61,253 bases of DNA from Gemmatimonadaceae bacterium (GCA_019694735.1 JAIBBJ010000098.1:1-61253); one strand, 5' to 3'. Shown: positions 9,050 through 17,789, counted from the stretch's first letter. A program made the numbers and translations. Notes: a model not told the origin generated them from the sequence alone.

Positions 9050-10291
9050 TCACTGCGCCGGCTTCGGCGCGCCGTGCGGCGGGATGTGATGCTCGATCCC
9101 CATCCCGAGCGCGATGGTGGTCGCCGCGAGGGCCGCGCCCGTGTAGAACGGCACGCCGTGCCCGAGATGGTCGAACGCGAACCCGGCCCAGAGTGGCCCG
9201 ATGACACGCGCCATCCCGCCGAAGGTCTGCTGTACGCCCATGTAGAGCCCGCGCTCGTGGTTCGGGATCACCTGCGACAGCATCCCCGTCACGCAGGGGA
9301 AGGTGAACGCCGTGCCGAGCGGGACGAGCAGGATCGCGAGCGCGAGCGACACGTAGTTGGACGTGAACGGGAGGGCGAGCAGGCCGAGTGCGAGCAGCGT
9401 CTGCCCGTACCGCGAGAGCCGCGGCTCCCCGTACCGGTCGATCGCCGGGCTCAGCACCAGGGCGCGCGCCAGCAGCGAGAGCACGCCGATGTAAGTGAAC
9501 ACGTGCCCGATCCCCTGCTCGGCGATGCCGTAGCGGTCGAACAGGAAGAGCGCGAGGATGGACGTCATCCCCTGGAAGGCGCCCATGCCGACCGCGTACA
9601 TCCAGATGAGGCGCGACGCGGGGTCCTCGGGATGCGTCAGCACGCGCTTGAGCGCCACGCTCGACCGGCGCACCGCCGGGTGCTCGCCCGTCCGCTTCCC
9701 CACGCGCTCGTTGCTCTCGGTGAGATAGCGGTACGCGAAGCCCATCGTCACGAGCGCGAGCATCGCGGCGACGAGGCCGGGCCAGATGGGGCCGAGGCGC
9801 GAGGAGAAGGACCCGATGACGGGGCCGAGCGCGACGCCGGCATTGGTGACGGCGGAGAGCCAGCCGAGGGTCTTGGCGCGGTCCTTCGGTTCGGTGGCGT
9901 CGGCGACGTAGGCCTGGATGACGCCGACGGTCCCCCCCCCGGCCCCCTGCACGAGGCGCGAGATGAAGAGCAGCTCGAGCGAGTTGGCGAACGCGAAGAT
10001 GACGTACGCCACCGCGCTTGCGCCCATGCCGATCATCAGGGCGGGGCGGCGGCCGAAGCGGTCGGAGACCCGGCCCCACATCGGCGCCGAGGAGAGCTGG
10101 GCGATGGCGAAGCAGGAGACCATCAGCGCGATCACCGTGCCCTCGCCCCCGGCCCCGACCGCGTCGAGCGCGTGCCAGAGCGGACCCTCGCCGACGAAGC
10201 GCTTCGCGTAGAACGGGAGCAGGGGGAGCACCATGAGGAGCCCCACCATGTCCAGGAACGCGGTGACCATCAGGACGACGAGCTTGCCCAG
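9050..10291 (-). CDS. Major facilitator superfamily transporter (TetA/multidrug-like)
   Basis: A polytopic inner-membrane transporter of about 413 residues with the drug:H+ antiporter layout: first helix FLDMVGLLMVLPLLPFYA, loop 2-3 motif GRVSDRFGRRPAL, and the motif C-like GAGGGTVGVIQAYVADA in helix 5. Substrate cannot be read from sequence. The start is uncertain. The frame is open upstream to a TTG at 10342, but a TATCTT promoter hexamer lies inside that extension (10329-10324), so translation probably begins downstream. CTG 10291 follows GGAGAG with good spacing and yields MGKLVVLMVTAFLD; ATG 10267 is the conservative alternative. Helix 5 is encoded over a run of nine identical bases (9932-9940), a possible slippage site. 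It converges on the cbb operon and is divergent from mlaE. Confidence 0.85.
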   Translation of the reverse strand: MGKLVVLMVTAFLDMVGLLMVLPLLPFYAKRFVGEGPLWHALDAVGAGGEGTVIALMVSCFAIAQLSSAPMWGRVSDRFGRRPALMIGMGASAVAYVIFAFANSLELLFISRLVQGAGGGTVGVIQAYVADATEPKDRAKTLGWLSAVTNAGVALGPVIGSFSSRLGPIWPGLVAAMLALVTMGFAYRYLTESNERVGKRTGEHPAVRRSSVALKRVLTHPEDPASRLIWMYAVGMGAFQGMTSILALFLFDRYGIAEQGIGHVFTYIGVLSLLARALVLSPAIDRYGEPRLSRYGQTLLALGLLALPFTSNYVSLALAILLVPLGTAFTFPCVTGMLSQVIPNHERGLYMGVQQTFGGMARVIGPLWAGFAFDHLGHGVPFYTGAALAATTIALGMGIEHHIPPHGAPKPAQ

Positions 10292-10323
10292 GACTGCTCT
10301 CCGGCGGCGGGAGGGAACGGCGA

Positions 10324-10329
10324 AAGATA
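10324..10329 (-). promoter_or_regulatory. TAnnTT element upstream of the MFS gene
   Basis: TATCTT followed by TCGCCG on the minus strand. It lies inside the longest open frame of the MFS gene, arguing for a start downstream of it. Confidence 0.4.
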
Positions 10330-10477
10330 ACCGGCGAAGCAATCCTGCCGGTCGCGCGGGGTCCGCGCCCGCGGCCCGCTCCGGCGCTCCGCGCGGGTGG
10401 TCCCGGATGCGGTCCGGTGCGGTCGGGCCCGGCGCCCCCGTCCGGGGAACCCTCTAGGGGCCCGCGCGGCCGGGGCG

Positions 10478-10483
10478 TAACTT
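10478..10483 (+). promoter_or_regulatory. TAnnTT element 6 bases upstream of mlaE
   Basis: TAACTT, then GGGACC, then the GTG start. The spacing puts the transcription start at the GTG itself, predicting a leaderless message; no Shine-Dalgarno is visible. Confidence 0.5.
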
Positions 10484-10489
10484 GGGACC

Positions 10490-11266
10490 GTGATCGAGAC
10501 CATCGGCAGGGTCGTCCGCGAGGCGCTCGAGTCCTTCGGAGCGGCGGGCAAGCTCACCGCGGAGGCCGTCCGTTCGGCGCGCGACGTCCGGACCTGGGGG
10601 CCGAACCTGACCCAGCAGGCCCGGAAGCTGGGCGTCGATTCGCTGCCCATCGGCATCCTCATCGCGCTGTTCACGGGCGTGGTGCTCGCGCTGCTGGCCA
10701 GCTACAGCTTCACCGGCTGGGTGCCGCGCTACCTCGTGGGCACCCTGGTGCAGAAGACGGTGATGATGGAGCTCGCCCCGGTGCTCACGGGGCTCGCGCT
10801 CGCCGGGCGCGTGGGCGCGAACATCGCCGCCGAGCTCGGCACGATGCGCGTGACCGAGCAGGTAGACGCGCTCGAGACGCTGAGCTTCGACCCGGTGGCG
10901 TACCTCGTGGTGCCGCGGATCCTCGCCGGCGTGGTGATGTTCCCGGTGGTGGTGGGCGTGGCGATGGTGGTGGGGCTCGCGGCCGGGTGGGGCGCGTCGC
11001 TCGGGCTGCTCGACCTGAGCTCGCAGGAGTTCCTGAAGGGGGCGCGGCTCTTCTTCGACGCGTTCGACGTGCGCTACGGGCTCGTGAAGTCGGCGAGCTT
11101 CGGGTTCGCGGTCTCGGTGCTCGGCTGCGTCAACGGCCTGCGGGCGCGCGGCGGGGCGCAGGGGGTCGGCGCCTCGGCGACGAGCGCGGTGGTGCAGTCG
11201 GCGGTGATGATCCTGGTCCTCGACGCCTTCTGGGCGGTCATCTGGCTCCTGGGGAGGGCGAAGTGA
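10490..11266 (+). CDS. mlaE: MlaE-family ABC transporter permease
   Basis: Integral membrane permease of the MCE/Mla type, which moves phospholipids or other lipids between the membranes of diderm bacteria. The 258-residue protein has an N-terminal amphipathic segment, a first helix (LPIGILIALFTGVVLALLAS) and the family block ELAPVLTGLALAGRVGANIAAELGTMRVTEQVDALE, with further helices around IAGVVMFPVVVGVAMVVGLA-like residues and at the C-terminus. The GTG at 10490 follows TAACTT by 6 bases and no ribosome site is seen, suggesting leaderless translation. Its stop overlaps the start of mlaD by 4 bases, so the two are translationally coupled. The ATPase MlaF that normally accompanies this permease is missing from this locus. 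Confidence 0.9.
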   Translation: MIETIGRVVREALESFGAAGKLTAEAVRSARDVRTWGPNLTQQARKLGVDSLPIGILIALFTGVVLALLASYSFTGWVPRYLVGTLVQKTVMMELAPVLTGLALAGRVGANIAAELGTMRVTEQVDALETLSFDPVAYLVVPRILAGVVMFPVVVGVAMVVGLAAGWGASLGLLDLSSQEFLKGARLFFDAFDVRYGLVKSASFGFAVSVLGCVNGLRARGGAQGVGASATSAVVQSAVMILVLDAFWAVIWLLGRAK

Positions 11267-12276
11267 CGAAGACACGGTCGAACGACTGGCTGGTGGGGGC
11301 GGCGATCCTCGCGACGATGGGGCTCGTGATCGCGGCGACGCTCTTCCTGCAGCAGGCGGACCTGGGCGAGCGACGGCAGGAGGTGACGGCGCGGTTCCGC
11401 GACGTGGCGAGCCTGCAGGTCGGCAACGCGGTGGTGATCCGCGGCGTGCGCTCGGGCCGCGTGCGCGAGATCGCGCTCGCGCCGAATGACTGGGTGCAGG
11501 TGACGATGGACCTCGACGAGGGCGTGGCGCTCCCGACGCATCCGGTGGGGCTGATCCAGTCGTCGTCGCTGCTCGGCGAGTTCCAGCTGCTCATCGCGCC
11601 GATGACCGGCGCGCCGCAGATCCGCGAGGTGACGGCGCAGCTGGAGGACTCGGTGGGGGCGCCGCGGGAGGCCTTCCCGGGCGCGGTGCTGCCGGACATC
11701 GCGCAGCTCACCACGGTGGCCGGCGGCATCGCCGGCAACGTGGCGAGCGTCGCCGAGCGGGTGCGCACGGCGTTCGACGACTCGGCGGCGCGCGAGCTGC
11801 GGGCGAGCATCCGCAACTTCACCCAGCTGAGCCAGGACCTCGCACGCGCGGTGCGCGTGCAGTCGCGCAACCTCGACTCGATCGCGGTGAACGTGCGGTC
11901 GTCGATGGCCGACGTCGCGAGGACGGCCGAGGCGATCCGGCTGACGTCGGGGCGCGTGGACTCGGCGACCGCGCAGGGGGAGATCGCGAACATCATCAAG
12001 GAGACGGAGCTGGCGACGGCGAACCTCCGCGCCGCCAGCGCGCGCGTGAACGACCTCACGGTGTCGCTGCAGCGGAGCGAGCAGAACCTGCACGGCGCGA
12101 TCGCGAAGGCGGACTCGGTGCTCGGGAAGGTGAACCGCGGCGAGGGGACGCTCGGCCTGCTGATCAACGACCAGTCGCTCTACCGGAACTCTGACTCGCT
12201 GCTGGTGGACCTGCGGACGCTGATCAACGACTTCCGGAAGGACCCGAAGCGCTACTTCGCGCTGCGCGTGTTCTGA
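11263..12276 (+). CDS. mlaD: MlaD/MCE-domain lipid-transport protein
   Basis: Periplasmic, membrane-anchored substrate-binding subunit of an Mla-type transporter. The 337-residue protein starts with a single N-terminal transmembrane segment (WLVGAAILATMGLVIAATLF), then the MCE domain (RFRDVASLQVGNAVVIRGVRSGRVREI, residues about 45-125), then a long alpha-helical, probably coiled-coil stretch (about 150-320) rich in heptad-like Leu/Ala/Val, ending LRTLINDFRKDPKRYFALRVF. That tail resembles the helical needle or barrel extension of MCE proteins. The GTG start is within GTGA, overlapping the mlaE stop. No MlaF, MlaC or MlaB gene follows; the next gene is an unrelated peptidase. Confidence 0.9.
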   Translation: MTKTRSNDWLVGAAILATMGLVIAATLFLQQADLGERRQEVTARFRDVASLQVGNAVVIRGVRSGRVREIALAPNDWVQVTMDLDEGVALPTHPVGLIQSSSLLGEFQLLIAPMTGAPQIREVTAQLEDSVGAPREAFPGAVLPDIAQLTTVAGGIAGNVASVAERVRTAFDDSAARELRASIRNFTQLSQDLARAVRVQSRNLDSIAVNVRSSMADVARTAEAIRLTSGRVDSATAQGEIANIIKETELATANLRAASARVNDLTVSLQRSEQNLHGAIAKADSVLGKVNRGEGTLGLLINDQSLYRNSDSLLVDLRTLINDFRKDPKRYFALRVF

Positions 12277-12422
12277 GGGCGGGGGAGGGCACCGGCCGGG
12301 CGCGCCGCCGGCGCGCGGGGACCGCCAGGTGCGGGGGTGAGCGGCGGGTGCCATGTTCCCCGCGTCGTGCCGCCCCTGCGGCCCGCATCGCCCCAGGCGG
12401 ATCCCTCCCACCCTTCCCTCCG

Positions 12423-13718
12423 ATGACCGACCGCCGCCAGTTCCTCGCCACGACCGCCACGCTCGGCGCCGCCCTCGCCCTCGGGGCGCGCGCGGGCGCG
12501 GCACAGGACGACCACGACGCGCCCACCCGGCAGGAGGGGACATTGCCGCCGGCGATCCGTGCGCTGCGGCCGATGCGCGACGGCGTCGTGCCGATCTCGG
12601 TCGCCGAGCGGCAGGGCCGGCTGGAGCAGGCGAAGCGGTTGATGCGCGCGCAGGGCATCGACGCGCTGATGCTCACCGGCGGCACCTCGATGGTCTACTT
12701 CACGGGGATCCAATGGGGGCTGAGCGAGCGGCTGCTCGCCGCCTTCATCCCGGTGAATGGCAAGCCGTTCCTCGTGACGCCGAAGTTCGAGGAGGAACGC
12801 GCGATGGAGCAGGTGCGCCTCGGTCCGATGACCGGCGGCGCCGACGTCTATGCGTGGGAGGAGGACGACGACCCGTACGCGCGCATCGCCGAGGGCCTGC
12901 GCGTGCGCGGCCTGAGCGGCGCGACGATCGCGGTCGAGGAGACGGTCCGCTGGCAGTTCAGCCACGGCACGTCGCGTCTCCCCGCGGTGAAGCTGGTGGA
13001 CGGCACGCCGGTGACCGCGGGCTGCCGGATGGTGAAGGACGCGCACGAGCTGGCGCTGATGCGCCATGCGAGCGCGGTGACGCTCAAGGCGTACGAGGCG
13101 GCCTACCGGTCGCTCACCGAGGGGATGACGCAGGGCGACTTCGCCCGCCTCGTCTCGCTCGCGCACGATCGCCTGGGGTACTCCGGCGGCGCCGGGGTGC
13201 AGGTGGGCGCGTACTCGGCGTTGCCGCACGGCTCGGCGACGCCGCAGGTGGTGCGTGAGGGCAGCATCCTGCTGATCGACGGCGGCTGCAAGGTCGAGGG
13301 CTACAGCTCCGACATCTCGCGCACGTTCGTGCTGGGCAAGGCGACGCAGCGGATGAAGGATGTCTTCGAGATCGAGCACCGGGCGCAGACGGCGGCGCTG
13401 CGGACCGCGCGGCCGGGGCTCCCGTGCGAGGCGGTGGACGCGGCGGCGCGGAAGGTGATCGTGGACGCGGGCTTCGGACCGGGCTACACGTACTTCTCCC
13501 ACCGCGTGGGCCACGGGATGGGGATGGACGGCCACGAATGGCCGTACCTCGTGAAGGGGAACACGCGGCCGCTGGCGCCGGGGATGGTCTTCTCCGACGA
13601 GCCGGGGATCTACATCCCGGGCGAGTTCGGCATCCGGCTCGAGGACGACATGGTGATCACCGAGGGCGGGGCGGAGCTGTTCACGCCGCAGTCGGAGTCG
13701 CTCGAGAAGCCGTTCTAG
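12423..13718 (+). CDS. Tat-exported M24 family metallopeptidase (Xaa-Pro aminopeptidase-like)
   Basis: A 431-residue pita-bread-fold peptidase. The N-terminus DRRQFLATTATLGAALALGA is a twin-arginine signal, so the folded metalloenzyme is probably exported to the periplasm. A creatinase-like N-terminal domain (residues about 50-190) precedes the catalytic domain. Dinuclear metal ligands are recognisable: Asp in LLIDGGCK, Asp in YSSDISRTF, His in VGHGMGMDGHE, Glu in FSDEPGIY and Glu in RLEDDM. ATG 12423 is preferred over an in-frame ATG 25 codons upstream because it places the Tat motif at the extreme N-terminus. Substrate specificity (Xaa-Pro dipeptides or longer peptides) is not determined by the sequence. 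It stands alone between mlaD and a convergent nucleoside transporter. Confidence 0.9.
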   Translation: MTDRRQFLATTATLGAALALGARAGAAQDDHDAPTRQEGTLPPAIRALRPMRDGVVPISVAERQGRLEQAKRLMRAQGIDALMLTGGTSMVYFTGIQWGLSERLLAAFIPVNGKPFLVTPKFEEERAMEQVRLGPMTGGADVYAWEEDDDPYARIAEGLRVRGLSGATIAVEETVRWQFSHGTSRLPAVKLVDGTPVTAGCRMVKDAHELALMRHASAVTLKAYEAAYRSLTEGMTQGDFARLVSLAHDRLGYSGGAGVQVGAYSALPHGSATPQVVREGSILLIDGGCKVEGYSSDISRTFVLGKATQRMKDVFEIEHRAQTAALRTARPGLPCEAVDAAARKVIVDAGFGPGYTYFSHRVGHGMGMDGHEWPYLVKGNTRPLAPGMVFSDEPGIYIPGEFGIRLEDDMVITEGGAELFTPQSESLEKPF

Positions 13719-13734
13719 GCCAGCGGCGTCCTGC

Positions 13735-13769
13735 GGGAGGCGGCGCGGCCCGTGGGTCCGCCGCCTCCC
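13735..13769. terminator. Bidirectional terminator between M24 peptidase and CNT transporter
   Basis: GGGAGGCGGCG pairs perfectly with CGCCGCCTCCC (11 bp, 13-base loop) between two convergent stop codons. Confidence 0.6.
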
Positions 13770-13784
13770 GTCGCGCGGGGGCCG

Positions 13785-15215
13785 CTAGGCCAGCATGCCG
13801 GCGATCGACGCCGAGATGAAGGCGGCGAGGTTGCCGGCGATCATCGCGCGCAAGCCGAGCCTGGCGATGTCCTTGCGCCGCTCGGGGGCCAGCCCCCCGA
13901 TGCCGCCGATCTGGATCGCGATCGACGAGAGGTTCGCGAAGCCGAGCAGCGCGTACGTGAGGATGATCGCGCTCCGCGGCTCGAGCGCGCGGCCGCTGCC
14001 GAGGTCGGTCGCGAACTGCGAGTAGGCGACGAACTCGTTGAGCGTCGCCTTGAGCCCGATCAAGGAGCCGACGTACTCGCTGTCCTGCCACGGCACGCCC
14101 ATCACCCAGGCGAGCGGGCGGAGGGCCGCGCCGAGGATGGTCTGGAGGGAGAGCCCCTCGATGCCGAACCAGCCGCCGACGCCGCCGAGCAGCGCATTGA
14201 GCAGCGCGACGAGCGCGACGAACGCCATCAGCATGGCGGCGACGTTGATCGCGAGCTGCACGCCCTGTGCGGCCCCGTTCGCGGCGGCCTCGATGACGCT
14301 GTTGTCGGAGGAGTCGGTGGTGAGCAGGCGGGCGAACCACCCGCCGGTGTTGGGCGGCCGGTCCACCGCGGCGGCGGCGGACTTGATGCCGGCCGCGGTC
14401 TCCGGCACCTCGGTCTCGGGGAGGAGGATCTTGGAGATGGCGAGGCCCGCCGGCGCGTTCATGACGCTCGCGGCGAGCAGGTGCGCCGCGATGCCGGGGA
14501 ACATCCCCGAGAGCATCCCGACGTACGCGGCGAGCACTCCGCCGGCGACGGTCGCGAAGCCGCCGATCATCACCGTGTTCAGCTCGGAGTTCGTCATCTT
14601 GCCGACGAAGGGCTTGATGAGCAGCGGGGCCTCGGTCTGGCCGAGGAAGATGTTGCCCGACGCCGAGAGCGTCTCGGCGCCCGAGGTGCCGAGGGTCCGC
14701 TGCATCACGACCGCGAGGCCCTTCACGATGAGCTGCATGATGCCGAGGTAGTACATCACCGACATCAGCGCCGAGAAGAAGATGATGGTCGGCAGCACGT
14801 TGAACGCGAAGAACGCGCCCGTCTGGGCGACCATGCCGGCGGTCGCCCCGTCGCCGGTGACCGGCACCGCGCTCTGCACGAGGTTGCCGAAGACGAAGCG
14901 CGCGCCCTGCTCCTGGAAGCCGAGGAGGGCGGTGATCCAGTCGCCGACGGTCTGGAAGACGAGGCGGCCGTACTCCGTCTTGAGGACGACCACGCCGAAG
15001 AGGGCCTGCAGCCCGAACCCGGATGCGACGAGGCGCCAGTTGATGCGCTTGCGATCCCAGCTCATCAGGTACGCGAGGAGGATCATCATCCCGATCCCGA
15101 TGAACCCGATGAGCCGCTGGCCGAGCGGGATGTCGAGGCCGGCGCGGGCGGCGGCGAGCCGTTCGGCGGCGGACTGGGCCTGCAGGAGGATCGGCAGGCC
15201 GGCGGTGGCGAGCAT
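13785..15215 (-). CDS. nupC: Concentrative nucleoside transporter (CNT/NupC family)
   Basis: A cation-coupled nucleoside uptake carrier of the inner membrane, 476 residues. Family hallmarks are clear: FNVLPTIIFFSALMSVMYYLG, the substrate-site block SASGNIFLGQTEAPLLIKPF, MTNSELNTVMIGGFATVAG, the second repeat NEFVAYSQFA and the closing NLSSIAIQIGGIGGLAPERR. Compared with NupC it carries an N-terminal leader of about 30 residues before the first helix and a soluble insertion around residues 275-300 (ETEVPETAAGIKSAAAAVD region). The start is ATG 15215, with GGAG-containing sequence upstream and a TACCTT element at 15251-15246. It converges with the M24 peptidase gene and is divergent from nadB. 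Ion and nucleoside specificity cannot be read from the sequence. Confidence 0.93.
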   Translation of the reverse strand: MLATAGLPILLQAQSAAERLAAARAGLDIPLGQRLIGFIGIGMMILLAYLMSWDRKRINWRLVASGFGLQALFGVVVLKTEYGRLVFQTVGDWITALLGFQEQGARFVFGNLVQSAVPVTGDGATAGMVAQTGAFFAFNVLPTIIFFSALMSVMYYLGIMQLIVKGLAVVMQRTLGTSGAETLSASGNIFLGQTEAPLLIKPFVGKMTNSELNTVMIGGFATVAGGVLAAYVGMLSGMFPGIAAHLLAASVMNAPAGLAISKILLPETEVPETAAGIKSAAAAVDRPPNTGGWFARLLTTDSSDNSVIEAAANGAAQGVQLAINVAAMLMAFVALVALLNALLGGVGGWFGIEGLSLQTILGAALRPLAWVMGVPWQDSEYVGSLIGLKATLNEFVAYSQFATDLGSGRALEPRSAIILTYALLGFANLSSIAIQIGGIGGLAPERRKDIARLGLRAMIAGNLAAFISASIAGMLA

Positions 15216-15245
15216 GCGGCGGACTCCGGGGGAGGGAAGGGGGGG

Positions 15246-15251
15246 AAGGTA
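15246..15251 (-). promoter_or_regulatory. TAnnTT element upstream of the CNT transporter
   Basis: TACCTT followed by CCCCCC on the minus strand, 31 bases before the start codon, leaving room for an ordinary leader with a ribosome site. Confidence 0.4.
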
Positions 15252-15292
15252 CCCGTTCCCCGGGGGCCCCCGCCAGCATTGATTCCTACGGC

Positions 15293-16804
15293 ATGCCAGA
15301 CCGCCTCCGCACCCGCGTCCTCGTCATCGGCTCGGGGATCGCGGGCCTCCAGACCGCGTGGCGCGCGTCCGACCACGGCGACGTGGTCGTGATGACGAAG
15401 CGCACCCTGCAGGACTCGGCCACGGCCTACGCGCAGGGCGGGATCGCCGCGGCGCTCGGGGCCGGGGACTCGCCCGACCTCCACAAGAGCGACACGCTCG
15501 CCGCCGGCGCCGCGCTCTGCGACGCCTCGGCGGTCGAGGTGCTGGTGGAGGAGGGCCCGGACCGGGTCCGCGAGCTCGCCTCGGCGGGCGCGCAGTTCGA
15601 CACCGACGAGAGCGGCCGGTTCACGCTCGGTCGCGAGGCGGCGCACTCGCGCAAACGGATCGTGCACGCGAAGGGCGACCAGACGGGCGCCGAGGTGGCG
15701 CGGGCGCTGATCGCGCGGGTGACGGAGCGGGCGAACATCTCGGTGCTCGAGCGGGCGCGCGCGCTCGACCTCATGGTGGTGCAGGGGCGCTGCGCCGGCG
15801 TGCGCGCCAACGTCGCGGGGCGCGCGGTGGAGATCGTGGCGGACGCGACGGTGCTCGCGACGGGCGGCTGCGGCCAGCTCTACCGGTACACCACGAACCC
15901 GATGGTCGCGACGGGCGACGGCTACGCGATCGCGCACCGCGCGGGGGCGCGGCTGGCCGATATGGAGTTCGTGCAGTTCCACCCGACCGCGCTCGAGACG
16001 AGCGAGAACCCGCTGGCGCTGATCTCCGAGGCGGTGCGCGGCGAGGGGGCGGTGCTGCTGAACGACCGCGGCACACGCTTCATGCCCAAGCGCCACAGGC
16101 TCGCGGAGCTCGCGCCGCGCGACATCGTCGCGCGCGAGATCTTCCGCGAACAGCAGACGGGGAGCCGGGTCTGGCTTGACGCGCGGAAGATGGGTCGCGC
16201 CTTCGGGCGCCGGTTCCCGGGGATCCTGCAGCTGTGCCTCGCGCGCGGCATCGATCCCCGGCGCGAGCTGATCCCGGTGACGCCCGCCGCGCACTACATG
16301 ATGGGTGGCATCGTGACCGACCTCGCGGGCCGCTCGACGCTCGAGCGGCTCTATGCGTGCGGCGAGGTGAGCCGCACCGGCGTGCACGGCGCGAACCGCC
16401 TCGCAAGCAACTCGCTGCTCGAGGGGCTCGTCTTCGCCGAACGGGTGGCGCGCGACGCGGTGAACCAGCCGAAGCTGCCGCGCGTGCCGGCGCGCACCGA
16501 CTGGGACGTCGCGCGCCTGCGCGACTCGGGTGCCGGCCAGGTCGCGGCGGACGAGGTGCGGCGCGTGATGTGGGACCACGTGGGGATCGCGCGCGACGCG
16601 ACGGGGCTCACGGCGGCCCGGAAGGCGCTCGAGGCGATCCGCGGGCGGCTCACGCCGGACCTCACCGAGGAGCGCAACATGGTGGACACGGCGAGCCTGA
16701 TCGTCGCGTCGGCGCTCAAGCGGCGCGAGTCGCGCGGCGGCCACTTCCGCCGCGACTTCCCCAAGCCGCGCAACGCGTGGCGGGGGAAGCACATCGAGTG
16801 GTGA
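15293..16804 (+). CDS. nadB: L-aspartate oxidase
   Basis: Oxidises L-aspartate to iminoaspartate, the first step of NAD de novo synthesis, passing the product to NadA. The 503-residue flavoprotein has the FAD-binding GSGIAG motif (residues 13-18), TKRTLQDSATAYAQGGIAAAL typical of the succinate dehydrogenase/aspartate oxidase superfamily, ATGGCGQLYRYTTNP, EFVQFHPTAL, the capping-domain HYMMGGI and YACGEVSRTGVHGANRLASNSLLEGLVF. The C-terminal helical domain ends with the family block RRESRGGHFRRDFP. A TTGATT variant of the local promoter element lies 8 bases before the ATG. Its partners nadA and nadC lie 4.3 kb further on, separated by a copper-handling operon on the opposite strand. Confidence 0.96.
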   Translation: MPDRLRTRVLVIGSGIAGLQTAWRASDHGDVVVMTKRTLQDSATAYAQGGIAAALGAGDSPDLHKSDTLAAGAALCDASAVEVLVEEGPDRVRELASAGAQFDTDESGRFTLGREAAHSRKRIVHAKGDQTGAEVARALIARVTERANISVLERARALDLMVVQGRCAGVRANVAGRAVEIVADATVLATGGCGQLYRYTTNPMVATGDGYAIAHRAGARLADMEFVQFHPTALETSENPLALISEAVRGEGAVLLNDRGTRFMPKRHRLAELAPRDIVAREIFREQQTGSRVWLDARKMGRAFGRRFPGILQLCLARGIDPRRELIPVTPAAHYMMGGIVTDLAGRSTLERLYACGEVSRTGVHGANRLASNSLLEGLVFAERVARDAVNQPKLPRVPARTDWDVARLRDSGAGQVAADEVRRVMWDHVGIARDATGLTAARKALEAIRGRLTPDLTEERNMVDTASLIVASALKRRESRGGHFRRDFPKPRNAWRGKHIEW

Positions 16805-16809
16805 GTCGC

Positions 16810-16855
16810 GGACGCCGGCCCGGGTGCACCCCGTGGTGCACGCCCGGGTGCGTCC
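16810..16855. terminator. Imperfect bidirectional hairpin between nadB and copD
   Basis: GGACGC (16810-16815) pairs with GCGTCC (16850-16855) around an inner GTGCACC/GGTGCAC stem with loop CCGT. It sits between convergent stops. Confidence 0.5.
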
Positions 16856-16862
16856 GCCGCGG

Positions 16863-17735
16863 TCAGCGCGGGCTGGTGCTGGTGAGCGCTGCGGTGAGCA
16901 CGAACACCACGGCCGCGAGCTGCAGCTCGCGTGCGAAGCTCTGTCGCAGGGCCGCGCGGTCGCCGGCCAGCACGCGCGCCTCGCCGCCACGCCAGTGCCG
17001 GTAGCCTAGGCGCGCGACGCCGGCGAGCACGACGAGCTTGGCGACGAGGAGCCGGCCCCAGCCGGTGGTCACGAGCTCGACCGGGGTGTCCACGAGCGTC
17101 CAGACGTGCCAGAGCCCGCTCGCGACGACGAGCGTGACGCCGCCGAGCGCGATGCCGTGGAAGTTCTCGAGCAGCCGGACGAGGGTCGCCTCGCTGGCCT
17201 TCCGCGCGATCCGCCAGAGGTGGAAGAGCCCGCCGATCCAGGCGCCCGCGCCGAGCACGTGCAGCACCGTCGCGACCTGCGCCGGCAGCCGCGGGTCCGT
17301 GGCCGCGGCGTGTCCGCGCAGCGCGACGACGATCGCCGAGACCGTCACGGTGACCGCGGCGAAGGTCCACCCGCGCTGCGGACCGAGGCGGGCGACGGAG
17401 AAGGCGAAGGCCATCGCCGCGGCCCACACGCCCTGGAGCGCGATCGCGCGGCCGGCGTCGGTGGTGGTCAGCACCTGCCGCAGGAGCGGCAGCAGCGGGT
17501 CGCCGGGGAAGGCGAGGCCGAGCGCCTGGGCGAGCGCGGCGGACGGGACCGCGAGCAGCACGCCGATCGCGCCGGCGAAGCCGTACTTCGCAAGGTCCCG
17601 CTCCGCCGGGCCGCGCTCGGTGACCGTGAGGCCGCTCCGATTCACCAGCGCGAAGCGCAGCACGACGGCGCCGACGGCGAGTGCGAGCCCGGCGAAGTGC
17701 AGGAGGTTGGCGAGCGGGCGGAGCCAGTCGGACAT
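16863..17735 (-). CDS. copD: CopD-family copper resistance membrane protein
   Basis: A 290-residue polytopic inner-membrane protein of the CopD family, thought to work with periplasmic CopC in copper uptake or tolerance. The first helix includes NLLHFAGLALAVGAVVLRFA. Later blocks VATVLHVLGAGAWIGGLFHLW and NFHGIALGGVTLVVASGLWHVW carry the conserved intramembrane His residues of the family (HVLGAGAWIGG and NFHG). About eight hydrophobic segments are visible. It is the last gene of a minus-strand set whose order is Cys/His-rich protein, mbnP, mbnH, copC, copD. A TAGATT element lies at 17789-17784 in the 154-base gap after copC, so it may also have its own promoter. Sequence alone does not say whether it imports or detoxifies copper. 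Confidence 0.9.
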   Translation of the reverse strand: MSDWLRPLANLLHFAGLALAVGAVVLRFALVNRSGLTVTERGPAERDLAKYGFAGAIGVLLAVPSAALAQALGLAFPGDPLLPLLRQVLTTTDAGRAIALQGVWAAAMAFAFSVARLGPQRGWTFAAVTVTVSAIVVALRGHAAATDPRLPAQVATVLHVLGAGAWIGGLFHLWRIARKASEATLVRLLENFHGIALGGVTLVVASGLWHVWTLVDTPVELVTTGWGRLLVAKLVVLAGVARLGYRHWRGGEARVLAGDRAALRQSFARELQLAAVVFVLTAALTSTSPR

Positions 17736-17783
17736 GCGCGCGTGGGGGGAGGGGGAACGGCGCGGGCGCGGGACCGCGTGGCC

Positions 17784-17789
17784 AATCTA
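17784..17789 (-). promoter_or_regulatory. TAnnTT element upstream of copD
   Basis: TAGATT followed by GGCCAC on the minus strand, about 48 bases before the copD ATG; a candidate internal promoter of the copper cluster. Confidence 0.4.
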
